Positions 49,907 through 58,339 of a stretch of 64,000 nucleotides of DNA are shown here, piece by piece. The DNA lies in assembly GCA_050247075.1 (NCBI GenBank), contig JBFWUW010000012.1, positions 1 through 64,000 on the forward strand, read 5' to 3'. The notes beneath the pieces were generated by a model, which was not told the origin of the DNA, ran no database searches, and saw only the letters and a program-made list of their open reading frames with translations. Positions within the stretch are counted from its first letter, which is position 1, and every line of letters starts with the position of its first letter. This DNA is from JBFWUW01 sp050247075 (GTDB taxonomy: Bacteria > Planctomycetota > Planctomycetia > Pirellulales > JBFWUW01). The position numbers and the translations under genes are program-made.

Positions 49907-52900
49907 ATGACAACGGCTATTCTTCGCAACGTTTTGCTGGGGTGCCTGGTTCTTACATGCGGACTGGCCGCTGGCCAAGAGCCGGCGGCCTCCGAGGGCG
50001 AGCCGGCCGTGCGCGGGGACCGGCGAGTGACCAACGTTGCCGTGACCCAGCCCAAGCAATACCGGCAGCGCTGGGCGCTGGTGATCGGCATCAACGATTA
50101 CACCCATCCCATGCGCAGCGATGCGGAGAGCGTATTCTTGCGCACGCTCAACCATGCCGAACAAGATGCCGCGGAAGTTCACAAGCTGCTTTTGGAGCAC
50201 TACGGATACGACGCTGAACACGCATTTTTGTTGTTGGGCGCAAACGCCACGCATCAGGCCATTTTAGACCAGTTAACCGCTTTCCTGGACGAGACCAAGG
50301 TCGATCGCGACGATAGTATCTTGGTGTACTTTGCCGGGCACGGAGCTCGCATCGAAGGGGACATGGCCGAACGCGGCGCACTCTACCCGGTCGATGTGCA
50401 ATTGGCGGCGGGCCGCCCGCTGGGGCGCTATGTCGGCCTCAACGGCGATCTGCTGGGCAAGCTCAAGCGCAGTCCCGCCCGCCACAAGCTAATCGTGCTG
50501 GACAGTTGCCACTCCGGCGAGATATTCAGCCTGCAGGCCCGTCCGCGCAGCGAGACCGACAACCGCCAGCAGCCGCAACTTTTCGCCCAGCCGGCCCTGC
50601 AAGCCATTGCCTCGTGCCGGGCCACGCAGTTGGCCTCGGACGGGCGAGACGGACACTCGCCCTTTACGGGTGCCCTGCTGCACGCCATGACTCAATTGCC
50701 GGCCCGCGAGCCCGAAAGCCACAAGTCGCCCCTGTGGGCCAACAAGCTGTTTGCTTATATGCGTTCGGAATTGACCAGCTTGCCCGACGGCCAAAGCCCC
50801 GACTGCCGCAGCCTGTCGGAGGATGATGGTGAGTTTTACCTGTTTCCCCAGGGAGATTTTTCGGGCTACTCCAGCCACCAGACAGAATACCTGCTGCTGC
50901 AGGCGATGGTGCCTAGCGAACATGGCAACTGGTGGTTTGAGGAAACGCCCTGGTTCATTCCTAGCTTGCGGCGAATGGTGTTGGACGATCTGCGCTCCAT
51001 CGAGCAAGACCGCAGCACCGCCCAATCGCTGGCCATTTCCACCGACATGTTGCGCGAACTGACCGACCGGGCCATTCTCAAAATGCGCGGCAGCACCGAT
51101 CCGCTGGTGAAGATGCGATTGCGGCATCTGGAATCGCTGTTACGGGGGCAAACCCGCTCGGAACTGCAAAACCGCGTCAAGGAAATCATCGCCGAGCTGA
51201 CCCCGTTGTCCACCGGTGAGGATTCCACCTTGGAAGCCACCGACTTGCATCTGCTGGCCGTGGCCCAAAACAGCCTGGGGGAAGAGCAAGCCGGCGAGAC
51301 CTATCGCATGGCGCTCAACGCCTACAGGGGTGACGATGGTTCGCAGCGTACTTTGCGTGAAGATGCACTGATGGCCCTCTGCCATGCCGACCTGGGCTAC
51401 TTCCTGCTCAACAACAAAGCCGATTGCCTGGGTGCCGCCCGCGAGTACCAGGCGGCCTTGTCGCCGTTTGGCGCGTCGGCGCCGGGTGCTTTCCGCGTCT
51501 ATGTGTTGGCTTGCGAGGCCGACGCCTGGCAGCGGCTCAATCGCTGGGGCGAAGCCAACCGCAAGCTGCTGACCGCGCTCGATGTGGCCAATAATTTTGA
51601 CGCCGAGCACGGGCTGACCGCCTTTGTCTGGCGTCGCCGGGCCTGGGCCTTCATGGAGCAGTGGCGCATTGCCGAGGCGGCCACCGCTTTCGAGAAGGCC
51701 AACGACATCCTGCTTCGCCGGGCGCAAGCCACCGCCGAGGGTGACGCCGGCGGCGGTTCCACCGCGACGATACCGGCGGAAGAGGCTCTTGTGCTGGCGG
51801 GCGACTTCGATGCCCAAATTGCCTATCTGCACGATCTGCACGGGCTGGCGATGGTCAAACGCTTTGAAGGAGACGGCGTGGGCGCGACTCGCGACTACCG
51901 CCGCCTGACCGGCAAGATTGCCGCCGCCCTGTCGCTGGTCCGCCAGCAGAGCCAGGGGGCCAAGACCGCCAGCGATGTGGAGTTGCGGTTGATCGAGCGG
52001 CTCATCAATACCGAGGAACGCCTGGGCGACTGCAATTTATTTGGCAATCCGGCGACCTGCGACATTAAAGAAGCCATCGACGACTACCGCCGAGCGCTAG
52101 GGGTCTGCCATCTGGTGCCGGCCTACCGTCGCGACCGTACCCGCATGGGGCTGCTGTTCAAACAGGCGTTGGCCTACAGCGCGACCTCGTCGGTGCAAGA
52201 TCTCGATCTGGCGCGGGCCACCTGTCACGAAGCCACCGCGATCTTCACACGGCTGGAAGCGAGCAGTTCGGAAGTCTTGCGGACGCTGGCCATGATCACT
52301 CCGGCCGTCGTCGAGTTGATGGGTGAGCAGCCGCAAAACGAGGGTCCGCTGCGCCAGTCTCCCTTGGCCGAGCTGCGGATGGTGATTCAAGAAGTCCGCG
52401 ACCACGGCGGATCCAATCTGCATCGCGACCAGTTGGAGGTTTTGTTATTCGCCTCGAAGACCTTGGCCGACAAGACCCCTGCCGAGGACCGCTACCATTT
52501 GGTGGCCGATGCCGAATTGCTGCTCAGCTTTTGCCGGCAAGTGCTGCCCAAGCAGTCCGGGGCAAAGTCGCTGGCCAACGAGGAACGCCAAGAAACCCGT
52601 CAGTACCTGCGTCCCTACTACGACGCCGTCATGCGCAACAAGCTGCGGCTGATGCCTCGCCAGGTTAAGGACTTGCTCGAGATCCAATGGGAGGCCACCC
52701 GCGGCGAGTTCTACCTTAAACAGCCCGAAGCCAGCCCCGTGTTGGCCATGTATCTGTTGGACGGCCAGTGTTACCTGTTCTTTGACGTGCCGCGCGGTGC
52801 CAGCAAGTCGTTCAGTTTCGAGGAAGACCTCGACCGGCAAACGCTGATTGATTCATGCAGCAACGCCGCCCCTAAACTGGCCCTGCCGCGCGAAGTGCTG

Positions 52901-53164
52901 CGCGAACTGGAGCGTCTGCGCGATGACGCGGCCAGTTCCCGCTCCCTGGCAACGGCACCCATTGAGATTGACTGCTGGTGGCAAGATCCGCTGCAAGGCA
53001 TCGGCCAGGCCGAGTTTCAGTCGCCGTACTCCGACGATCCGCAGCGCGTCACCACTCTGCGGCCCTCCGCTCCGGGAGAATTCCCCTTCCAGTTGCCATC
53101 GTACGTCCGCAACCGCGGGGAGCGCCAGCCAGCGGCGGATACACCGGCGACGGCGGGTAACTGA
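49907..53164 (+). CDS. caspase-family protein with TPR-like helical region
   Basis: About 1,085 residues. I use the ATG at 49907 (MTTAILRNVLLGCLVL, a signal peptide), because GAGGT sits about 6 bases upstream; the ATG at 49892 is 15 bases earlier. The caspase domain at 55-265 has ALVIGINDYTHP, His 145 in VYFAGHGAR and Cys 201 in LDSCHSGE. It is followed by a CASCRATQLA segment and a TPR/SEL1-like helical array (QAGETYRMALNAYR, CLGAAREYQAAL, AEAATAFEKANDIL, IKEAIDDYRRALGV). The C-terminus has no recognisable domain. The TPR region suggests that the peptidase acts in a protein complex. It is the second of two caspase-like genes within 5 kb. Confidence 0.87.
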   Translation: MTTAILRNVLLGCLVLTCGLAAGQEPAASEGEPAVRGDRRVTNVAVTQPKQYRQRWALVIGINDYTHPMRSDAESVFLRTLNHAEQDAAEVHKLLLEHYGYDAEHAFLLLGANATHQAILDQLTAFLDETKVDRDDSILVYFAGHGARIEGDMAERGALYPVDVQLAAGRPLGRYVGLNGDLLGKLKRSPARHKLIVLDSCHSGEIFSLQARPRSETDNRQQPQLFAQPALQAIASCRATQLASDGRDGHSPFTGALLHAMTQLPAREPESHKSPLWANKLFAYMRSELTSLPDGQSPDCRSLSEDDGEFYLFPQGDFSGYSSHQTEYLLLQAMVPSEHGNWWFEETPWFIPSLRRMVLDDLRSIEQDRSTAQSLAISTDMLRELTDRAILKMRGSTDPLVKMRLRHLESLLRGQTRSELQNRVKEIIAELTPLSTGEDSTLEATDLHLLAVAQNSLGEEQAGETYRMALNAYRGDDGSQRTLREDALMALCHADLGYFLLNNKADCLGAAREYQAALSPFGASAPGAFRVYVLACEADAWQRLNRWGEANRKLLTALDVANNFDAEHGLTAFVWRRRAWAFMEQWRIAEAATAFEKANDILLRRAQATAEGDAGGGSTATIPAEEALVLAGDFDAQIAYLHDLHGLAMVKRFEGDGVGATRDYRRLTGKIAAALSLVRQQSQGAKTASDVELRLIERLINTEERLGDCNLFGNPATCDIKEAIDDYRRALGVCHLVPAYRRDRTRMGLLFKQALAYSATSSVQDLDLARATCHEATAIFTRLEASSSEVLRTLAMITPAVVELMGEQPQNEGPLRQSPLAELRMVIQEVRDHGGSNLHRDQLEVLLFASKTLADKTPAEDRYHLVADAELLLSFCRQVLPKQSGAKSLANEERQETRQYLRPYYDAVMRNKLRLMPRQVKDLLEIQWEATRGEFYLKQPEASPVLAMYLLDGQCYLFFDVPRGASKSFSFEEDLDRQTLIDSCSNAAPKLALPREVLRELERLRDDAASSRSLATAPIEIDCWWQDPLQGIGQAEFQSPYSDDPQRVTTLRPSAPGEFPFQLPSYVRNRGERQPAADTPATAGN

Positions 53165-53180
53165 GGTTGGCTGCCAAACC

Positions 53181-53236
53181 TATAGGAGGCGGTTTCCTGG
53201 CCGATCTCCCTGTAGGAGCCGTCTCCTGACGGCGAT
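53181..53236 (+). repeat. REP-like hairpins, copies 3 and 4 (tandem)
   Basis: TATAGGAGGCGGTTTCC.. at 53181 and TGTAGGAGCCGTCTCCTGAC.. at 53211 are two copies in a row. The second forms GCCGTC/GACGGC; the first has only a GGC/GCC stem. They follow the stop of the second caspase-like gene by 17 bases. Confidence 0.65.
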
Positions 53237-53370
53237 AATCCGCGTTCCAGGCCTGGGGAATCATACCTCACCGCGGCCCCCAATCATTTCGCGGCCTCCT
53301 ACTGACATCGGACGACGCGGAAGCTATTCTGCATTTCATCGCGATGCGGTGCCATAGCTGCCCAATCCCC

Positions 53371-53392
53371 ATCCGAGACGGCTCCCACAAAC
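53371..53392 (-). repeat. REP-like half copy
   Basis: On the minus strand GTTTGTGGGAGCCGTCTCGG has the GGGAGCCGTCTC core but the closing arm of the stem is changed. It lies 25 bases upstream of the fbp start. Confidence 0.4.
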
Positions 53393-53416
53393 GCGCGGTC
53401 CTCTAGAGATTTCTCC

Positions 53417-54409
53417 ATGATTGTCACGGTGCAGCAACATATTCTGCAGGACCAGAAGCGCTTTCCTGGCGCGTCGGGCGAGTTCAGTTGGCTTCTCTCG
53501 GCCATCACATTGGCATCGAAGATGATCCAGGCTCGCGTCCGCCGCGCTGGCCTGTCCGACATTCTGGGTGATGCCGGCGAGATCAACGTGCAGGGCGAGG
53601 TGCAGCAAAAGCTGGACGTTTACGCCAACGACGTGCTGATGCACTGCCTGAGCACCCGCGCCAGCGTGGGCGTGTTGGCCTCGGAGGAAAACGAGCAGCC
53701 ACGAATTTTGGGGCATTTTTCGCAAGATGCCAAATACGCGGTGGTTTTCGACCCGCTGGATGGCTCTTCCAATATCGACGTTGGCGTCAGCGTGGGGACT
53801 ACATTCTCTATCTTGCGCAAGCCCGAAGGAGCCGCCAGCAACGAACCGGGCCGTTGGCTGTTGCAGCCAGGCAGCAAGCAGGTGGCGGCGGGCTACGTGG
53901 CCTACGGCTCCTCGACCCTGCTCGTCTATAGCGTGGGCAATGGCGTCCACGGCTTTACGCTCGATCCCTCGGTAGGGGCTTTCGTGTTAAGCCATGCCAA
54001 TATCCGCATGCCACAGCGCGGCAAGTACTATTCCGTCAACGAGGCCTACCGCGACGGCTTCCCCGCCGGCTACGTCGAATATCTCGACCGCCTCCGCGGC
54101 GGCGCGCTCGGCACGAGTTACGCCAGCCGTTATATCGGTTCGATGGTTGCTGATTTTCACCGCACGCTGCTCAAAGGGGGAGTGTTTCTGTATCCTCCCA
54201 CCAAGGATAATCCCGAGGGAAAACTGCGGCTGCTGTACGAAGCCAACCCGATCGCCTTTTTGGCCGAACAGGCCGGTGGCATTGCCTTGGATGGCAAGCG
54301 GCGAGTATTGGATGTAGAACCCCAGAGCGTCCACCAAAGGACTCCGCTGGTTGTAGGAAGTGCCGACGAGATGGCCGAGTTCAATCGGGTGGTGCATGGA
54401 ATTTCGTAA
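53417..54409 (+). CDS. fbp: fructose-1,6-bisphosphatase, class 1
   Basis: A 330-residue protein from ATG 53417. It has class 1 FBPase features: the family-specific N-terminus (VTVQQHILQDQKRFPGASGEFSWLL), NVQGEVQQKLDVYAND, the metal site LASEENEQP, and the signature VFDPLDGSSNIDVGVSVGTTF (Mg2+/phosphate site). Further motifs are YVAYGSSTLLVYSVGNGVHGFTLD and GGVFLYPPT. It dephosphorylates fructose-1,6-bisphosphate to fructose-6-phosphate in gluconeogenesis in the cytoplasm. The stop overlaps the cyanophycin-synthetase-like start by 14 bases, so the two are cotranscribed. Confidence 0.95.
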   Translation: MIVTVQQHILQDQKRFPGASGEFSWLLSAITLASKMIQARVRRAGLSDILGDAGEINVQGEVQQKLDVYANDVLMHCLSTRASVGVLASEENEQPRILGHFSQDAKYAVVFDPLDGSSNIDVGVSVGTTFSILRKPEGAASNEPGRWLLQPGSKQVAAGYVAYGSSTLLVYSVGNGVHGFTLDPSVGAFVLSHANIRMPQRGKYYSVNEAYRDGFPAGYVEYLDRLRGGALGTSYASRYIGSMVADFHRTLLKGGVFLYPPTKDNPEGKLRLLYEANPIAFLAEQAGGIALDGKRRVLDVEPQSVHQRTPLVVGSADEMAEFNRVVHGIS

Positions 54410-56510
54410 AGTGCTGGCCCTTCGCGGGCCGAACGTGTGGGCACGGTTTCCGGTGCTAGAAGCGTGGGTCGACCTTGGCCCGCTGAAAGACTCCCCCTCC
54501 GACGAACTGCCCGGCTTCAACGAACGCCTGATGGCCTGGCTGCCGACAATGGTCGAGCATCGTTGCAGCGTCGGCGAGCGGGGCGGCTTCTTCGAGCGGT
54601 TGCGGCGCGGCACGTACCAGGCGCACATTCTGGAACATGTCACACTGGAATTGCAAACGCTGGCCGGTTCGGCCATGGGCTACGGCCGCGCCCGCGAGAA
54701 CTCGGAGGATGGCTACTACCGCGTGGCCATCCGCTATGAAGAAGAATCGTTTGCCCGCGATTGCCTGGAGACGGCCCGCCGCCTGCTGGACGCGGCGGTT
54801 TACGACAAGCCGTTTGACGTGCGCGGGGAAATCGATCGCCTCTGCAAAGTAGGCGACGTCCGGTTGCTTGGTCCTAGCAGCCGGGCAATCCTGGCGGCGG
54901 CCGAGGCCCGCGATATTCCGGCTACGCGGTTGACCACTGGTATCCTGGTGCAACTGGGACAAGGTTGCAAGCAACGGCGAATTAAGGCTGCCGAGACCGA
55001 CCGCACCGGATCGATCGCCGAGTCGATTGCCAAGGATAAGGAATTGACCAAGCGGCTGCTGCGCGCAGCGGGAGTGCCGGTGCCGGCTGGCCGCGCGGTG
55101 GAAAGCGCGGAAGACGCCTGGCGAGCCGCGCAAGAGATTGGCCTGCCCGTCGTCGTGAAACCACGCGACGGAAACCACGGGCGTGGTATCTCCTTGAACT
55201 TGAAGACAGCGGAACAGATTCTGGCCGCGTTTCCCTTTGCCGCGCAAGAGTCGGAAGATGGAGTGCTGGTTGAGCGGTTTACCCTGGGGACGGAACATCG
55301 GCTACTGGTTATTGGGGACCGGCTCGTCGCGGCATCGCGTGGGGAACCCGAAACCATTACAGGCGACGGTCGTCAAACCGTGCGCCAGATTTGCAACGAA
55401 CTCAATCTCGACCCGCGGCGAGGAGACTTCTTCGCGAATGAGCTAGGCAAACTGGAGCTTGACCCCGCGGCGCTGATGGCGCTTGAGCATCAACAACTTA
55501 CCCCCGAATCCGTGCCCGCTGCCGGACGCCAAGTCCTGCTGCACTACAACGGAGATTTGACCACCGACGAAACCGACGAGGTCCATCCCGCGGTAGCCGC
55601 CCAAGCGGTGTTGGCAGCCAAGGTGGTTGGTTTGGATGTGGCTGGAATTGACCTGATTGCCGCCGACATTGGCCGGCCATTAGAGGCACAAGGGGGGGCC
55701 ATCGTGGAGGTCAACTGTGGGCCGGGGCTGTTGCAGCATGTCCGGCCCAAGACGGGCAACCCTCGGCCGGTGGGAGAGGCCATCGTGGCCTCGCTCTTTC
55801 CCCCTGGTGAAAACGGCCGCATCCCTATTCTGTCGGTGACGGGCAGCAGCGGACGCACCCAGGCCGCCCGGCTGGCTGCCCATGCCTGGCACACCGCCGG
55901 CCGTTTGGTGGGCTTGTCGTGCGGCGATGGTATTTTCGTGGCCAACCGGCAGGTCGCCACGGGCAACCGGGCCGATTGGATTTCAGCCCACGGCCTGCTT
56001 ACGCATCCGCTGGTGGAGGCTGCCGTCTTCGACGTACAAGACCGCAGCATCTTTCGCGAGGGGCTGGCTTTCGACCGTTGCAACGCGGCCATCGTCACCA
56101 ACGTGGCCGACCAGATCGACCTGGGCGAACCCGATTGGGACAATCCCGACAAGGCCGCTGTTGTGCAACGCTGCATTGTCGAGACGTTAAACGCCGACGG
56201 TTGGGCCATTCTGAATGCCGAAGACGCCCGCGTGGCGGAGATGTCGCAAGTCTGCAAGGGGAGTGTGCTGTACTATGCCCTGGATGAGGCCCACCCGGTT
56301 TTGGCCGCGCACCGTGCGATTGGCGGCTCAGCCACTTTTCCGTGCGATGGAATCATCATGTTGGCGATGGGTGAAAATGCCACCCCATTGCTGCCAATTT
56401 CCCAAGTCGCCGCGGAACCGATGGCGGCACTAGCCGTCGCCGCCGCCCTATGGAAATTGGGCCTGGCCGAAGAACAGCTTCGCCAGGGATTGCAGTCCTA
56501 CGCCGGCTAG
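54396..56510 (+). CDS. cyanophycin-synthetase-like protein (CphA2-type, shortened)
   Basis: A 704-residue protein from ATG 54396 (MEFRKVLALRGPNVWA), which lies inside the end of fbp. The longer frame from 54360 is not needed. The N-terminal domain shows the CphA opening (LALRGPNVWARFPVLEAWVDLG). The ATP-grasp domain at about 190-450 has KDKELTKRLLRAAGVPVPAG, VVVKPRDGNHGRGI and VNCGPGL. The C-terminal Mur-ligase-like part is short and its P-loop reads VTGSSGRTQ in place of the usual G-T-N-G-K-T. CphA1 is about 870 residues with two active sites. The shorter length and lost Lys resemble CphA2, which joins beta-Asp-Arg dipeptides. No cyanophycinase gene is nearby. Confidence 0.82.
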   Translation: MEFRKVLALRGPNVWARFPVLEAWVDLGPLKDSPSDELPGFNERLMAWLPTMVEHRCSVGERGGFFERLRRGTYQAHILEHVTLELQTLAGSAMGYGRARENSEDGYYRVAIRYEEESFARDCLETARRLLDAAVYDKPFDVRGEIDRLCKVGDVRLLGPSSRAILAAAEARDIPATRLTTGILVQLGQGCKQRRIKAAETDRTGSIAESIAKDKELTKRLLRAAGVPVPAGRAVESAEDAWRAAQEIGLPVVVKPRDGNHGRGISLNLKTAEQILAAFPFAAQESEDGVLVERFTLGTEHRLLVIGDRLVAASRGEPETITGDGRQTVRQICNELNLDPRRGDFFANELGKLELDPAALMALEHQQLTPESVPAAGRQVLLHYNGDLTTDETDEVHPAVAAQAVLAAKVVGLDVAGIDLIAADIGRPLEAQGGAIVEVNCGPGLLQHVRPKTGNPRPVGEAIVASLFPPGENGRIPILSVTGSSGRTQAARLAAHAWHTAGRLVGLSCGDGIFVANRQVATGNRADWISAHGLLTHPLVEAAVFDVQDRSIFREGLAFDRCNAAIVTNVADQIDLGEPDWDNPDKAAVVQRCIVETLNADGWAILNAEDARVAEMSQVCKGSVLYYALDEAHPVLAAHRAIGGSATFPCDGIIMLAMGENATPLLPISQVAAEPMAALAVAAALWKLGLAEEQLRQGLQSYAG

Positions 56511-56582
56511 CAAGCGCAACCGGCTTGGCTACACTTGATGTTCGCGGGTTATCTCCTTCGGGGCCCTTCCATCCATTCGCGT

Positions 56583-57788
56583 ATGACGTACACTCCCCAG
56601 CCCGATGATGTTTGTCCCCGGCCTGACCGGCTGCCGCCGCAGCCGACCGACCCCCTGGCACCCGCCATCCACTTGTCGGCCGTCTATCGCTGTGACAGCC
56701 CGCAACAGGCCGATCAACTCCTTTCGGGCGAACTGTCGGGCTATGTCTACAGCCGCGATGGCCACCCCAACGGCGACCAGTTGGCCGAAAAACTGCGGCT
56801 ATTGCATGGAGCCGAACAAGCCGCCATCGCCTCGACCGGCATGGGGGCCTTGGGCGTGGCCGCGCTGGCCTTCTTGGAAGAAGGCGACCATGTGGTCGTC
56901 AGCAATCGGCTCTACGGACGGAGTTCGTTGCTGCTGGGCCGCGAACTGCCGCGTCTGGGCATCGGCTGCACGGCCGTCGATACCAGCCATGCCGATGAGA
57001 CGGCCGAGGCTTTCACCTCGCGCACCAAATGGCTGGTGGTGGAGACCATCACCAATCCCTTGCTGCGCGTTTCCGATTTGCAACTGCTGGCCCGGCTGGC
57101 CCATGAAAACGGTGCCCGGTTGCTCGTAGACAACACGTTTGCCGGCCCGATCGTCTGCCGGCCGATCGAATGGGGTGCCGATCTGGTGTGGGAAAGCCTG
57201 ACCAAGATCATCAACGGACATAGCGACGTGAACCTGGGCCTGCTGTGCGGGCCGACCGACGGCTGGAGCCGCGTGCCGGAAGTCCTCAAGACCTGGGGAC
57301 TGGCTTCCAATCCATTCGATTGCTGGTTGGCGCATCGCGGGCTGGGGACACTGGCCCTGCGTTCGGAACGAGCCAGCGCCAATGCCTTGGCGGTGGCCGG
57401 GTTCTTGGAAACGCGGCTGGGTGTCGATGCAGTGGAATACCCGGGGCTGCCCAGCCATCGCGACCATCGGGTGGCGCGGCGACTGTTTGGCGGCCGCTTC
57501 GGTTCCATGGTTACATTCACCTTGCCGGGCGGAACCGCCGCGGCCGAGAAGTTCATCTCCGCCGCGCCGCGCATTCCGTTCAGCCCCTCATTGGGCGACC
57601 TGAGCACCACGCTCAGCCATCCTGAATCGACCAGCCATCGCGGTCTGTCGGCTGCCGACCGCGCGGCATTGGGAATTGAAGGGGGCACAATTCGCCTCTC
57701 GGTCGGCATCGAAACGCCCGACGCGATTTTTGCCGCCCTCAGCGAAGGCCTGCTGGCTCTCTCCGCGCCACCGGCGGAGGAGTTGTAG
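56583..57788 (+). CDS. Cys/Met metabolism PLP-dependent enzyme (cystathionine gamma-synthase-like)
   Basis: A 401-residue protein from ATG 56583 (MTYTPQPDD); the frame from 56535 adds unconserved residues. Fold-type I gamma-family motifs are Y.YSRDGHPNGDQLAEKL, IASTGMGALGVAAL, VVSNRLYGRS, VVETITNPLLRV, LLVDNTFAGPIVCRP and VWESLTKIINGHSDVNLG, whose Lys is the PLP Schiff base (family SxTKxxxGHSD). It may act as a cystathionine gamma-synthase, gamma-lyase or methionine gamma-lyase; substrate specificity cannot be read. Its stop is covered by a REP-like hairpin. Confidence 0.88.
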   Translation: MTYTPQPDDVCPRPDRLPPQPTDPLAPAIHLSAVYRCDSPQQADQLLSGELSGYVYSRDGHPNGDQLAEKLRLLHGAEQAAIASTGMGALGVAALAFLEEGDHVVVSNRLYGRSSLLLGRELPRLGIGCTAVDTSHADETAEAFTSRTKWLVVETITNPLLRVSDLQLLARLAHENGARLLVDNTFAGPIVCRPIEWGADLVWESLTKIINGHSDVNLGLLCGPTDGWSRVPEVLKTWGLASNPFDCWLAHRGLGTLALRSERASANALAVAGFLETRLGVDAVEYPGLPSHRDHRVARRLFGGRFGSMVTFTLPGGTAAAEKFISAAPRIPFSPSLGDLSTTLSHPESTSHRGLSAADRAALGIEGGTIRLSVGIETPDAIFAALSEGLLALSAPPAEEL

Positions 57789-57812
57789 GAGGCGATTCCA
57801 TCGCCGATGGGC
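57784..57812 (+). repeat. REP-like hairpin, copy 5 (over stop codon)
   Basis: TGTAGGAGGCGATTCCATCGC.. forms stem GGCGA/TCGCC around TTCCA. As at 43.6 kb, the TAG of the upstream gene (57786-57788) is part of the element. The stem bases differ from copies 1 and 4 but still pair. Confidence 0.65.
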
Positions 57813-57817
57813 ACCGC

Positions 57818-58330
57818 TCACTCAAACGCCAGGAATGGCGGCGGAAATTGAACTTCGCCCGCGACACCATTTAGCGCGCCCGGCACGAGTTCGGTCGCCA
57901 TCCAGGCTTCTGAGTGGCCAAACGGCGAAACCAGCGGCTTTGCCAATTGGGCCGAGAACCCAAATCGAGTGTAGTAATCGGGTTGCCCCAATACGGCTAC
58001 GATCGTATGACCCTGCTTGTGGCACATCCTAAGTCCCGCATTCACCAGCAACGTGCCAATTCCCTGGCGCTGATGATCTGGCAGTACCGCCAGTGGGGCG
58101 AGCGACAAGGCATCAATGCGTCCGCTGGCAGTCGCGATACGGAGTTCGCTAAACAAGATGTGGCCGACGACCATGCCAGCGACTTCGGCCACGACCGAGA
58201 CACGCGCGTAGCCGCCGTCGCGCAACGCATTCACCAGATCGGCTTCGGCAGCCGAGTCGAACGCGGATCGATGCACTGCCCAAATCGCCGACTGATCGGC
58301 CGGCGTCTCTGGTCGAAGGATCGCCGGCAT
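57818..58330 (-). CDS. GNAT-family N-acetyltransferase
   Basis: A 170-residue protein from ATG 58330. It has GNAT strands LRPETPADQSAIWAVHRSAF and VGHILFSELRIA, the acetyl-CoA motif HQRQGIGTLLVNAGL (Q/RxxGxG/A) and a GQPDYYTRFGFS segment. It is similar to YhbS-like putative acetyltransferases. It starts 9 bases after the MFS gene stop and shares its transcript. The acceptor is unknown. Confidence 0.9.
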   Translation of the reverse strand: MPAILRPETPADQSAIWAVHRSAFDSAAEADLVNALRDGGYARVSVVAEVAGMVVGHILFSELRIATASGRIDALSLAPLAVLPDHQRQGIGTLLVNAGLRMCHKQGHTIVAVLGQPDYYTRFGFSAQLAKPLVSPFGHSEAWMATELVPGALNGVAGEVQFPPPFLAFE

Positions 58331-58339
58331 GCACCCTCC

